Part shown: in pieces, positions 48,660 to 60,330 of the stretch
How positions within the stretch are numbered: position 1 is the stretch's first letter
Layout of the letters: every line of letters begins with the position of its first letter
From: Burhinus oedicnemus
Taxonomy: Eukaryota; Chordata; Aves; Charadriiformes; Burhinidae
Direction: 5' to 3'
Assembly (NCBI GenBank): GCA_008921705.1
Contig: VFFE01007605.1
Span: 329,274 to 393,273, forward strand
DNA length: 64,000 bases
Made by a program: the position numbers and the translations under genes
Notes under the pieces: generated by a model
Told to the model about the DNA's origin: nothing
Database searches by the model: none
What the model saw: the letters and a program-made list of their open reading frames with translations, nothing else

Positions 48660-49309
48660 TGTCCTGGTTTGAGCGACACAGGACTAATTTCTTTTCTAAT
48701 GCTTGGGAAAATTGTACTTTTGGAGGACTCTGGTGTCTGAATTTGTGAAAATATTTACTTTATAGCCAGCTATGGTGTGTGGGTGTCAAGGTCTCAGTGT
48801 TTTCAGGCTAGCCAGGTGCAGGGATGAGGAGGAGCAAGACCCGGGCACTTGACCCAAGCTGGCCAACAGGATTATTTCATACCATGAACGTCACATTCAA
48901 TATAAATTAGAAAGTTTGCTGAGGAGGAAGGCTCTCCCTTGATGGCGGCGATCCAGAGAACTCCTTGCCCCGGTGCCGGATCCCTGAGGCCTTCCCTTCC
49001 TCCTGAAGCCGTAGCACTCGCAGTGTCCGACATTCAGTGTCCACTGCTGGGAGTGCACAGCTTCCTACTGATATAGTTGGCTGAGTATAATCCTTATATA
49101 TCTTTAGATTGGTATCGGGATCATTATTGGTTCTTTAGTGTTATTACTGTTAATTATTTAGTCTTATTCTATTAAATCTGTTTATATTTCAACCCCTGGG
49201 TTTCCTGGTTTTCTTCCCGATTCCCCTTCCTGGGTGGGGAGGGGTCATCGGGTAATAGAATAATTGTCTAAATGACAATAAATTGTTGTGGATTACTCAA
49301 ACCATAACA
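48660..49309 (+). mobile_element. Solo LTR of an avian ERVL-like endogenous retrovirus
   Basis: A 650-bp element begins TGTCCTGGTTTGAGC and ends CAAACCATAACA, with the TG...CA ends of an LTR. It is flanked on both sides by TAAGC, a 5-bp target-site duplication typical of class III (ERVL) insertions. Inside are a TATAAA at about 48901 in the context CAATATAAATTAG, a CRE-like ACGTCA just before it, and a TATTAAA that could serve as a polyadenylation signal near 49170. The layout matches the abundant 'TGTCCTGGTTT' solo LTRs of neoavian genomes. No internal gag, pol or env sequence is next to it, so it arose by recombination between the two LTRs of a provirus. It carries no viral coding capacity. 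Confidence 0.92.
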
Positions 49310-49314
49310 TAAGC
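49310..49314. repeat. Target-site duplication, right copy (TAAGC)
   Basis: TAAGC directly after the terminal CA of the solo LTR. It is identical to 48655-48659. Confidence 0.85.
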
Positions 49315-51432
49315 TTTAACCTCAAATAATCCTTTACTTTCAACTCCTCACCTAGATTATTATGTGTAAATTCCCTTCCAGAATCCCTAATTACTGCTAA
49401 ATTTTTCCACCTGTGGATACAATTTTCTTTCATTTTTGTTTGCAGTAGTAAGCTCATTTTGGTGTCTGCATTTTAAGTATGCACAAATATTCCTCATTAT
49501 TGTTCAGTTTCTGCATGCTTTTAAAGAATTGCCAGTTTACAAGTGGTCAGCCAGACTTTTACTTCAGACAGTAGTCAACGCCGACTATCTAGCTGACTGT
49601 GATCTTTTTTGCAAATTATAGTATATGAAGATTAATCTAAAAGGGAAAGTGGGCACTGACAATTCCTCAGAGTGGTATGTGGTTATTTTTGCTTTGGACT
49701 CAAATAGGTTGGTACCTAGCTACAGTGGCAGATATATCATCTGAGTTACATAATAAATTTGCCGCTTTTAATTCTATTTGGGAAAATTTATAGAATTTAG
49801 GGCTTTATGATTTGGGGCTCAATCCGTACATAGTGTTCTTTTTGCACAGAGGGAGGAATAAAAGGTCTTGTTTTATGACTTGGCTGGTTGTCCTGCCTGT
49901 GATAGTTTTCTCTATTGTGCGTGTTTTTCTCTAGTAGAATTGTGGATGATAAAAGTGTAACAGTAGCAGCAAATTGACTACTTGACTACAGAAGTAGCAA
50001 ATAGCAACTTGACTTTAAAGACCAGAACTGCCAATGGATGAACTGAAAACTGTTTCTACAAGTGTAAGCATTGAATTCTTCTCTTACATGGGTGTCAATC
50101 AGAATAACTCCAATGAAGCTGTAGTAATTCAGATTAAAAAAAAAAAAGTATGTAGCAGCATCAAGTTTTCACTGTTTCCATTATGATGCTGTGTTTGATG
50201 GGACATGGTAAGTGATATGTCACATTTAAGACTTTAAATATAACAGCAGTGGGTAATCTCAAGAACTGAATATAAACAGAAGTACAGCCCAGAAATGTCT
50301 TGTTCCATTTGAAAGATGGGATTCCTAGTGCATTTAAGCTGGCTGTGCAAAATTCAATTACTATTAAATAAATGTTTACTGTAACAATTTTGCTGAAGCT
50401 ACTTTGAGAGTCTTTGAAACAGTTCTCAGTTGACTTTTCTCACTTTTCCTTGTTTGCACCATATATTTTATTGTCCCATCTTGATCTGTGCATAGTCTGA
50501 GAATCACAGTCAGCTGACAGAGATTGCTGCTATAAACATAATTTTTTTCATTGAGTTTCCAGAGAGTATAGCGCTTCACTGCAGCAACAGAGACCTTCCT
50601 AAAGAACAGGGAACTGCAGAGATCAAGAATATAATTGCTTGGCTGCTGAGTACCTGAATGTTTCTACAGGGATTTTGAATGTCTTGACATAAGGTGGGGT
50701 AAAACATAAATCATGTTTACAGGGTGTTATTATTCCTCTGTAATGATGCCAGTGTGTCTCTGCTTTCCTGTGGGAATGCTCTGTTCCAGAATAATCCTTT
50801 AAATCCTTTATTCTAAAATAGAATGTCTGAGAAAAGGAGATACATGACAATACTTAGGGTCTGATACTTGTTCATCTGTAGTTATCCTGGTCAATATAAC
50901 CACGCAGACAAGATTTTAAACAGTATGGAAAAGCCAGAAGGGTTTACCTGTTTCGAACTTAGATATCTGAATCTTACAAAGATATTGTCTGCATGTTAGA
51001 GTATGTGATGTGGTAGGCAATGCTTTTTTAAAACATACCTTCTTGCATTCTCTCACATACCTAACATGTTTTTTTTTTATTAAATCTTACTATAAAAAAC
51101 CAAACCAAACCACATCATTACAGCTGCCATCTTATCTCTCTTAAATTTCTCAAAGATTCTTTTCAGCCCTGATGTATCTTCTGAGCATCCAGAGCCAGCT
51201 GGTGAGCTTTGACTGTCCTATTCATTCTTTGCCTTCTTTTACTTTTACCTTGTACTATCACCTAATTCTCCATGCCAGCTATTTGTAATACATCCTTATT
51301 AAGGAAACAAAACCTAACAGAAAAAGAAGCTTACTTTTTACAAATATACTCTAACTTTTCATGCTGTTCATTTGCCTGCATGCTATCACCTTGTACCTGC
51401 TTCTCTGTTCACACCTCACTTGACACTAAAAC

Positions 51433-51520
51433 CTTTTGAGGCAAGACTGTTTTTTATTCTGTGTTTGCATAGCACAGGGGTAATCTTTCCTTGCACTCCA
51501 ACTACTGCTATCATATGTAT
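51433..51520 (+). repeat. Old amniote LINE 3'-end-like remnant
   Basis: 'TTTTGAGGCAAGACTGTTTTTTATTCTGTGTTTGCATAGCACAGGGG' closely follows the consensus 'TTTGGGGCAAGGACTGTCTTTTTATTCTGTGTTTGTACAGCACC'. A weaker match continues to about 51520. Confidence 0.6.
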
Positions 51521-54500
51521 TTTCACAATAGTAATGAAGAAAGGTTCTAATACTCCAGCGAATAAAGAAAGAGGAAAATAATATAATTAAAAGGAATGAC
51601 TGTAGTGATGTAGGATTCATACAGGCTGAAAGTAGAAAGATGGAAGAATATGCTGGACTTCATAAAACTCCACTGTTATATAACTTCATATAAAATTCAG
51701 AGGAGTGTGAATTTATGTCCATATCATTATCAGATCATTCTACTTTATTATTCACTTTTAATTAAAAAAAAAATGCTCCAGAAGAGTATGTTTATCCCTG
51801 CAGAGATTTTTCAATAAAATAAAAATTAAGGTAACAGCTAAATCAGTATTCTGTATCTATCAGGTGTACTCTGGTCAGAAAAAGAAAAGCAAAAAAGGGA
51901 TAGAGTAAAACTCTATCTGATCTCATTTTACACTCAGACCTGATTAAGGTTTTACATAAGATCATAAAAGTCACAGTCACTCTACACAAATATAATAAAG
52001 TTGAAGACTTTTTATGGCATAATAAAGAGACTTTTTAATTTATATTGCAGTCAAATAGCCACTGTCACTAAAAACATCCCCCTGACTGAGATTCACTAAT
52101 ACCAGGTTAAAATCTGAAGTAAAATAAGTGGAAACTAAAATAAAAATAGTGATTATTGCAGTGGGATGGGACAAAACACAGTTCTTTTAAATGGATTGAA
52201 GCTGCTATAGGGTTGTGACATGCTCCGGAGAGGAACAAGTGAGCAATGTTAATTTTCATTGGACTTCACAAAACACATTGGGGAGATCATTTAAATCAGA
52301 CGAATCCATCTGAACCCAGCTCTCCTTTTTATCCCTTGTGAAGTTAGTAAAAAAAGAAAAAAAAGTAATGGACTGAAATGAAACATTTTCAATACATTTG
52401 CCAGTGCAATTCATGCCTTCTCTAGAAGAGGAAGCGCCACAGAAATAAGAAAGCCCTTCTGCTGATCCCATCACACTTTGGAGACTAGAGGTAAAAGTCA
52501 CTGGCCATGGTCAGCAAGATTCCCGGAAACGTCACTGAGAAATTGATTTGGTTTGAGAAGAAAAAATGAGGACAAGACTAATTCCATAGGAATTCTGTCA
52601 TTGCTCACTAAACTGAGCAAATAATAGCAGTCTTTCAGTTGATTTTCATTAAATTTGTGATCTGGCCTTATAAAAACATAGTGTTTCACCTGTGTATCAC
52701 AAAACACTTAACTAGATCTGTCTTTGGGAGGATATTTATACTGCTTAAAATACATTACTGACAGAAATACAGACTCTGAATTATAGCTGGCTTAAATGAA
52801 AAATTTTCTGCATCTTATCTCTTTCCTTGTGGAACCGTTTTACAACCTTAAGTGAAAAGCTAATCTCTGTAAAGTTTTTGAAACATCTTATAATTTTTAG
52901 TGAGGAATTATATCCCTGTCAAATTCCCTAGAGAAGTTGGAGAGAAGGCCCACTACAAATGTAGAATTCTCTGGCAAAATCAGTAGTTCTCCGAATATAT
53001 TCTACAGAGCCCAATAAAATTTCCATGAAACCTTGCTGTTTCATCCTACTTGGAAATCTTTGGTTGCTCAATTAACAGAGCAAAACTGTTTTGCAATGCT
53101 CGTCGTCTTTCTGGTAGCTGCAACCTGTAACAGAAACTGTTGAGCTCCAAGGCAGGAATAATAGCACAAAATTCTAAAGACTCTCTCTTCTGGTGGCTGT
53201 CAGACTTCAGATCTCAAGTAGCTTTGAAAGCTACTACTCCAGTCTTTAAAGCTCTTTCTTCTGTAGGAGCTAGACCCTACTCCTGACATCTCTAATTTAG
53301 CATTTTTATGTGTTCTTCTGAAATGTTTCACTGGCCATTTCAGGTCAGGCCTCCTGGATCATAGGTTCTGATCCATCTACTTACATTCTTAGATTTTTCT
53401 TATGGAAAATTTATTTCTGTTCATGTAGCTTTCCATTGCTACGGCTGGAGATGCCAGCACGGAAGTAGAATTTTGTAGCACTTCTCCAGGTTTCATAGAT
53501 AATGATTTGCCCAGAACTGAAGCAATGAAAAGTGTCTGCACAACCAGACTAACAGTCCTAACTGAAAAGAAATATAATAAGAACATAAAATATACAAAAC
53601 TAGGTTGTATTATACTGCAGCTTTGAAAATCAGGCAGTAAAAATCTCTTTTAAGAAACACTTTGAAAATGTGGTTAAAAGTTACCTTATTTAGTTTTTGT
53701 CCAGGGCTGAAATACAGTTATACCTGAGTGTGATTCTATCTCTGCTGTGATACTTTCTGTAAAAATAGTCATGGATCAACTTGATCTCTGGTATAATTAC
53801 ATGATATTAAACTCTGTCAAATATGCTTAGCACAGGCACAAAAAAGGACAGGAGGTCATTTGTCATATCAAAGCTTTATAACATGCAATCCTGTGCAAGG
53901 GGTTGTTATTTTATAAAAGTGATAGCTGTCGCTTCAATAGCTCTTCTGTTTTCTAGACTTTTGGTTGAAGCATCTGAAGTAATTCCTTGCTGGGCTCAGT
54001 GCTGTTTATTGACTGGGGGATTGAGTGAACATGCTGTTGCTGGGAAACTGAGAGTGAGAGGCAGAAGTAAAACACGGCAGGTGGAAGCAGCATGCGGAAA
54101 TGGTGGTGTTCCCTTTTGTTTTTAACAAGATTTCCCTGTTTTTTATTAATATGTACCTGTTGTAGCAGTCTATCAACAGACTGTTTGAGGAAGGAGGTGC
54201 TTGGCTGTCATTGGGAAGTTAGAGTATGGTCAAAGCACAATGAAGTGATATTTCAAGTAAAATATATTATTGGCAGAATATTAGGGAAGAAAATGCTATA
54301 TGTGTTCCAAGAGCAAGAGAACTATCTAGCTAGTGATTTTATATTTTCTCTGCTTATTTTGGGTTAAGATGTACCTTTTTAGCCTTTTAGTGGGCTGTGA
54401 TGTAGCAGAAGAACAAAAAAAGACTAACTTGGGATGGAGAACCTCAGTTTTTAATGAAAGGATTGTCAAGAAAATATCATGACCATAATTCCAGGCAGAT

Positions 54501-55994
54501 GTCTGCAGATGCTACTGATGCAAAAAAAATAGAAAGATAAAAAAGAGGGACAGAAGATGTATTGGAGACTATTAATGTTGCCAACAGAAGGGCATAGTGT
54601 TGGTGCATCATGTTTGTGCTAATGGAGCAAACATTTTAAAATAGAAGATAGTAGGAGATAAAGAAGACAAGAATTTTCTCTTAGAATAAATGTGTATATG
54701 ATGGGCTAAATCAAGGTACTCCAGAATGAAAAAAATAGATAAATTTGCCTAAAAGCCTAAAACACCCTGCATGAGGTTGTAGGATTTATATTCTCGACAG
54801 GCTGGACATCAAGGGAAACCTTTAATATGTATTCCTCAATGGCAGAACCCAACATAAAATGGCAAATAACATTTTTGGGTTAGAGCCAGCTGAATTTTCC
54901 TCTCATGCCCCCAACTAATGTAGGATCTACAAGGAGTATGTGAAACCTAGAAGGCAATACATTTGTTGCCACATTTCGAATAAAACCAAGAGAGAACTGT
55001 AGGAAGGATGAACTTTATTTTTAGATATCCATTCCAAAGATAAAAGGCTTTGCTATCTTCCAAGGGACAAACTGACCCAGGACGTTACAGAAACTTTCCT
55101 CCTGGTTTTTTTTTTTTAGTACTTACATAATAGTGAATGAAAAGTTCCTTTTTCAGTGGCGGCAATTACAGTAAAAGAGCTGAGAACCTTCACATGGGAA
55201 GGAATATGTTAGAGCAATTTAAATATACCACGACTTCCTTCATGTGCTGTCAAAGAGATAGGCTGTTGGTTTTTGTCTTCTGAGAACAATGAGGTAGTAT
55301 GGGGTCAGCTGGCTGCTGTAACTCATTGCTATGGTCAGATGACCTGAGACAGTATTTATGCCAACATGTAAAATATAGTAGTATGTAAGAGGTATACATT
55401 GAACTATGTAATTAATACTGGAAATCAAGGATATGACACTAAAACTGATTTAAAATTGCTTCCAAAATTAATATGTGCATCAGATGACAAAGATGAGTAT
55501 ACTTCTAGATATGGTATTAAGTAATATTGGAGGTACAATTGACTATATAGTAGGGCAATCATTAAAGCAAGGACCATAACAGCAATAGATCTGGAATTAA
55601 AACAAAAACGAAAGTCAGGAGTGTACTGCCAAAAAGCTGAACTTGGAAAAGCAGAAATGTACCCTGGAAACGTGCTGTGTTTTATACTGCAGAGCTTTAT
55701 TAGAAGGAAATATTTCATTAATGAAGTCTGGGGCAGAGAAATGGTGAAATATGCCAAAGATTACTATAGTAGGCAATAATACTCAGAGAATGAGGGCAAA
55801 ACCCTGCCTCATGGAAAGCAAGGAACTTTTGCCATTGATTGAGTGGGATCAACATCTTCCAACAGAAGTCAGATGCGCTGATGAGATTTACATTTGCTCT
55901 GAGAGAAGACAGATCCTCCTTTAAATAAAAACAATTGTCAAACATGACCCAGTGAATACAAATTAAGACAGGAATCGCTGTCCATCTGCTAAGT

Positions 55995-56080
55995 CCCCAT
56001 TCTGCCAACCTTACTCTGAACTAAAATCAATAGGACTATTCAAAGGGCAAGGTACTGCTCACCATAATGCAGTAGCTTGC
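55995..56080. repeat. Old amniote palindromic repeat remnant
   Basis: 'CATTCTGCCAACCTTACTCTGAACTAAAATCAATAGGACTATTC' matches the order of the turtle/archosaur repeat 'GATTCTGCCAACCTTACTCATG...TTGACTTCAATGGGACTACTC'. Its following arm, AAGGGCAAGGTACTGCTCA, fits the far side of the same palindrome. Confidence 0.5.
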
Positions 56081-57395
56081 TAAAATACATTAGAAACCGC
56101 TTCTGGGGGCCCATTTAACTTGTGCAAGGGTTGATGACAAATAACTTAGTGAATAAAAAGTCATTTTACATACATTCACTTGAAATCATTCTGGTTTTCA
56201 AACTTCATTCATTATGTAGAGTTTCTATGATCCCCTTAGTCTATTACAAATATGACTATAGCTTAGTGTAGGTACTCTTATTCAAACCTTCCATTTCTAT
56301 ACACTAAGAATAACTGCAAAACAAGTTAATGTCCAAAATTCATGAAGCCTTATGAGGTCATATATATTTGGAGTGATGCCCAGCATATGTATTGCAAGCT
56401 TTCAGTATGTTGGAAGTGCTAATACATGTAAAATATATTCCATCAGATTCAGCCAAGACATGCCTATGAGCACAAAATGATGAAAAAGAAGTATGTGCCA
56501 ATTAAAGCTAGTAGCAAGTCACTTCAGTGTAGGCAGCGTGCTGCTTTCTTCCAGGTGAAAACCCAGCTGAATGACATATCCACAAGTCATCTGCTCGTTA
56601 GAAAGTATGGCAAGAAGAAATCTGGCTTGTGTTGTGTTTATTGGCAAAAATTTTGCAGAAAGTGAATCAAAGTGGCATAGGCAAGCATTAATGGAAACCT
56701 TCCGAGTTTCCTTTGCTTTGGCTTCTGAAGCAGTGCAGCCTTGAGCCATGTCAAAGGAAGCATATCAGAAATGTCATCGTACATGACATTGGAGTGGATG
56801 TAATGCTGCAGTACAACCTTTCTGTGCCATCTAGCAAAGAACATTTGAAAAAGGTGTTCCAATAGAAGCTGCAGTGCCAGGTTCAGTGCTGTGTCCCCTT
56901 CCATGCCCTGTGCCCCTGGACACAGGGGGTCAGAGAGTAGGAAACAGGCTGCAGTACCATTGCTTGGAGTTGCCCTAGCTATGGGAGAATCTTGGTGTGA
57001 GGCTCACACTCAAGTTGGGTTAGCTGGCAGATCTTGGACACTAAATTTTAAATTTAAATGGGCAGATATTTGAATTGCAAATATTATCCTTCTATTTTGG
57101 GAATTGAAACAACAGTATATAACTTTACCTGACCGCTTTAGTGATGGCTGTTGTCCTTTTCAGATGGAGATAGCAAATACTTGTGAAGAAACTTCAGTTA
57201 CTCAGCTATAGGGAATTAGAAGAATTGTCCCCAAAACTTACAAACAATGGGTTAGAGGAAGTAATAATATTTTTAGAGAATATTTGTAAGTAGTGGAATT
57301 TTTTACCATGGTGCGTAGTGTCTCAGACCTTATATTATTTTTTTTAACAGAGAATTCCACCTAGAAGATTTGTAGATAAAACATGAGAGAGGAAA

Positions 57396-57602
57396 TAACA
57401 CAATCTACATTTTGCAAATGGAAAATGAAAGAATAGAGCTCAATGGCTAGATTTGCAAAGTTACTTAGTTAAAATCCTCTGGAGTCAGATGTCCAGATGC
57501 CCATAAAAGTCTTGCCCTGAGTGACTTGCCTGAGGTCACAGGGGAAGTCTGTGGCAGAACAGGAATTTAAATCAGCTCTCCTGACTCTCTTAAACAACAT
57601 TG
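57396..57602 (+). repeat. MIR-type SINE, fairly well preserved
   Basis: Contains 'GAGTGACTTGCCTGAGGTCACAGGGGAAGTCTGTGGCAGAACAGGAATTTAAATCAGCTCTCCTGACTCTC', close to the MIR core and right end (GTGACTTGCCCAAGGTCACACAGC...GTGGCAGAGCCAGGATT..AACCCAGGTCTCCTGACTC). The left side (ATTTTGCAAATGGAAAATGAAAG) fits the degraded start of the same unit. It is the best-preserved ancient SINE in the window. Confidence 0.65.
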
Positions 57603-60019
57603 TATTTCCTCTGAATTAAGCCATACTTTTTCAGCTACAGATTGCTGAGCATTTCTGGTTTTATGAAGACTCCAATTCTACAGTAAAATGCATGTCTCCT
57701 TCAGCTTCCTATATGGCAAAAACAGAGGTTAAGCTTAAATTATTCATTCCATCCAAATTTAGATATTTAATTCAGTTGCCTGCAATAGGACCTCTGAGTT
57801 GGTATATAATCAGGAAATTATACTCTGAAGAGAGTTAAGTAGTGAGGATGCTCTGAGATGTCCTCTCCAGGCTCTGTTGACTATATTGGGTGTCCATACT
57901 ACTGAAGTTGCCTAATGTTAGATAGTTGCCTAAAACGAAGAGTCATTGGAAATGTGGGAGCTGTTATCTGAGTCTCTAAAGAAAAGTGAGGCAGAAAGGA
58001 AAAGAGATGAAGTCTTAAAGTGAAATAATTTTTCACTCAGCATGTTTTGGAGGAGCTGCCTTATCTGCCATACTCATTATTTAAAAAGAAAATAACATTT
58101 TTAATAATTTTTAAGAATTAAAAGAATTTTTTTAATGTTACTTTGTGAAGCCAGGCTAAAAATCAATTAAAAGTAAGGTCCATGTTTATTAAGTAAGTGT
58201 TCTTTTAGCTTAATACTGATTAGAGAACAATTGATTTCAAGCTAAACGTAATTACCATAGTAAATTATTGAATATAAATGATGGGAAAAATTCCTCAGGG
58301 AACCCTCTTTTAATACTAAAAAGATACTTATTCTAATATATAAAAATATATACATTTATTACAGATGGATCATTTTAGGACCTGAGCACTACTTACCATC
58401 TTTATTTAGAGCTATGCCATACCATGTACTGTACTTTAATTAGGGTAGGTGATTCAGTTAAGTGACCAGTCAGATAATTTATTTTTAAAAGCTGTTATCC
58501 ATACTGTGAAAAAAGAATGACATGAACAATTAGAGCTTTTTTTAGCTATTCCTTAAATGTTCTATTTTTGAATGAGGACTCCTCTGTTAAGGTAATGGTA
58601 TAACTTCCTCTATTTTGTCATTAAAGGAGACATTTTACACATAGTCCTCAGTTCTTTAATATCTGATTCTAAGCTTATTGTTGTCAATGGATCAACATCT
58701 TTGACTAATGTACTCAGATCATAATTGCTATCAGTGTAAAGAATAAGGGAGGGGTCCTGACTACTTATTGCGGGGCTGAGAAAGGGCAGGGCGCAGGCTT
58801 CTCCGTCACAATTACATGGTTCCAGAAAAAGCTCCTGACAGGCATTACTCACAGCAAATCCCTACAATGAAGTTTGCTTTTTATAAATTTAAGGTTTTAT
58901 TATGGAAGAGATGGCAGGTGAAATTACAGTTGATTAGAAAACTGATTCACTAATTCATATTCTTGTTTGGATTAGTAAGATACAGAAAAGTGACATAAAA
59001 AACCAACTGATCATATTCTGAATGAAATGGATAAATGTAAATTTTTGGGGAGACATTTGTTCAAGGTAGTATCATGAATTCACCAAAAAGGCACCTCTCT
59101 TCAGAGAGCTAATGTGCATGTTTTAAACTGTCTGACTTTCCTCAAAGATAAGCAAAATCACTGCACTGCCAGGTGGGCTGCTGCTTGCAGCTGGTTAGAT
59201 CAAGTACCCAGCTAGTCACATGTATAGAAACTCAGTGCTTCCTGGAGGTAGCTGTCAGTATTATAATTTAATCACCCTGGGATCTGTCATGGGAAATAAT
59301 AAGACATGAGGAGAATAGTTAATTCTATGTAAAATGTCATGGAAAAACTTAACATCAGGCTCCAGATAAAAGTTAAAAAATTCACAAAGTGAAAGGAGCG
59401 TCTGTACTCAGTATGAACATAATCTCCCAAAATTTTAATCCCTGTGCTTCCATTTCAGAGTTAAATAGCAGTGGAATTCAGAATATCAATATCAGACTTA
59501 CAGGCTGTTCCAATTTTTTAAGGCCTAAGTGTCCTAAAATGTTTTAATGTCTACAGAGCAAAAAAAACCCAAACAGAAGTGTGCTTGTACTGTGGCTTCA
59601 AGGAACTATCTCACAGTTCAGTGCTCCCCAAAGAGGAGGCAGTGGGAGGATGCAGAGGCACACCTACGTTATGGGCATATGCCAACACCTGGCAGTGTTT
59701 CCTGGGTAATAAAGAGGCTTCAGATCCCTCGCACCCAGGTAAAATCATACCCGGGCAACAGCAGCTACTTTAGACAAAATGATGGTAACAGACACTCTAC
59801 GCCTCTCTGAAGCAACACTGTATGTCCTTCACCTGCAGGCAGATTATTTTAAGCACCAGCTCAGCTACACCTGTTCCCAATGCTTCCTCTCTGCTATAGG
59901 TAAAGTTCCAAAAGTTTAAGACCCAGTATTGCTTAGAGTTTCCCCAGGGCACTGTGGCATTGCCTGCCCTGCAGCTGCCCTGCTTTCTAATGGTGCAATC
60001 ATACTCTAAACTGGCAGGT

Positions 60020-60330
60020 GTTGCAAACGTAAGCGAGCAAGGAGAAATAATAAAAAAGGATCTAAAGAGCTCAGAAATTCGTGCAGGAAGCAAAATGAGA
60101 TTCAAGCTGGAGAAGTGCAAGCTAATATATCTGGAGTAAATAATAAATTCCTTTCTGGCCAGCTCAATAGCAGAAATGCGAAAGGAATTTAGAGATAACC
60201 AACAAAAATGATTAAGAGGCAAGAGAGAGTAGCTTCTGCAGGAAGATGAATAGCACGAAGTGGGCAGTACTCAGCTAAGGTTAGGTGATCATGGTATTCC
60301 AGAATCTAATCCTTTTCTCAGCCCAATAAA
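60020..60330 (+). mobile_element. Decayed CR1-like LINE fragment
   Basis: Two landmarks lie in the right order. At 60093-60135, 'ATGAGATTCAAGCTGGAGAAGTGCAAG' resembles the CR1 reverse-transcriptase segment that reads Met-Lys-Phe-Asn..Gly-Lys-Cys-Lys. At 60188-60220, 'TTAGAGATAACCAACAAAAATGATTAAGAGG' resembles the CR1 string 'AGAGCAACTAAAATGATTAAGGG'. Frames are broken and large parts are missing. It is much older than the CR1 copies at 13.3 and 17.4 kb. Confidence 0.5.

Noticed and set aside
59547..60222. Frames around 59.55-60.2 kb, including a Cys-x2-Cys stretch near 59.58 kb resembling a zinc knuckle
   Set aside because: The remaining zinc-binding spacing is absent in frame, the neighbouring reading is broken, and part of the span is better explained as decayed CR1. 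Not enough to call a retroviral or gag-derived gene.
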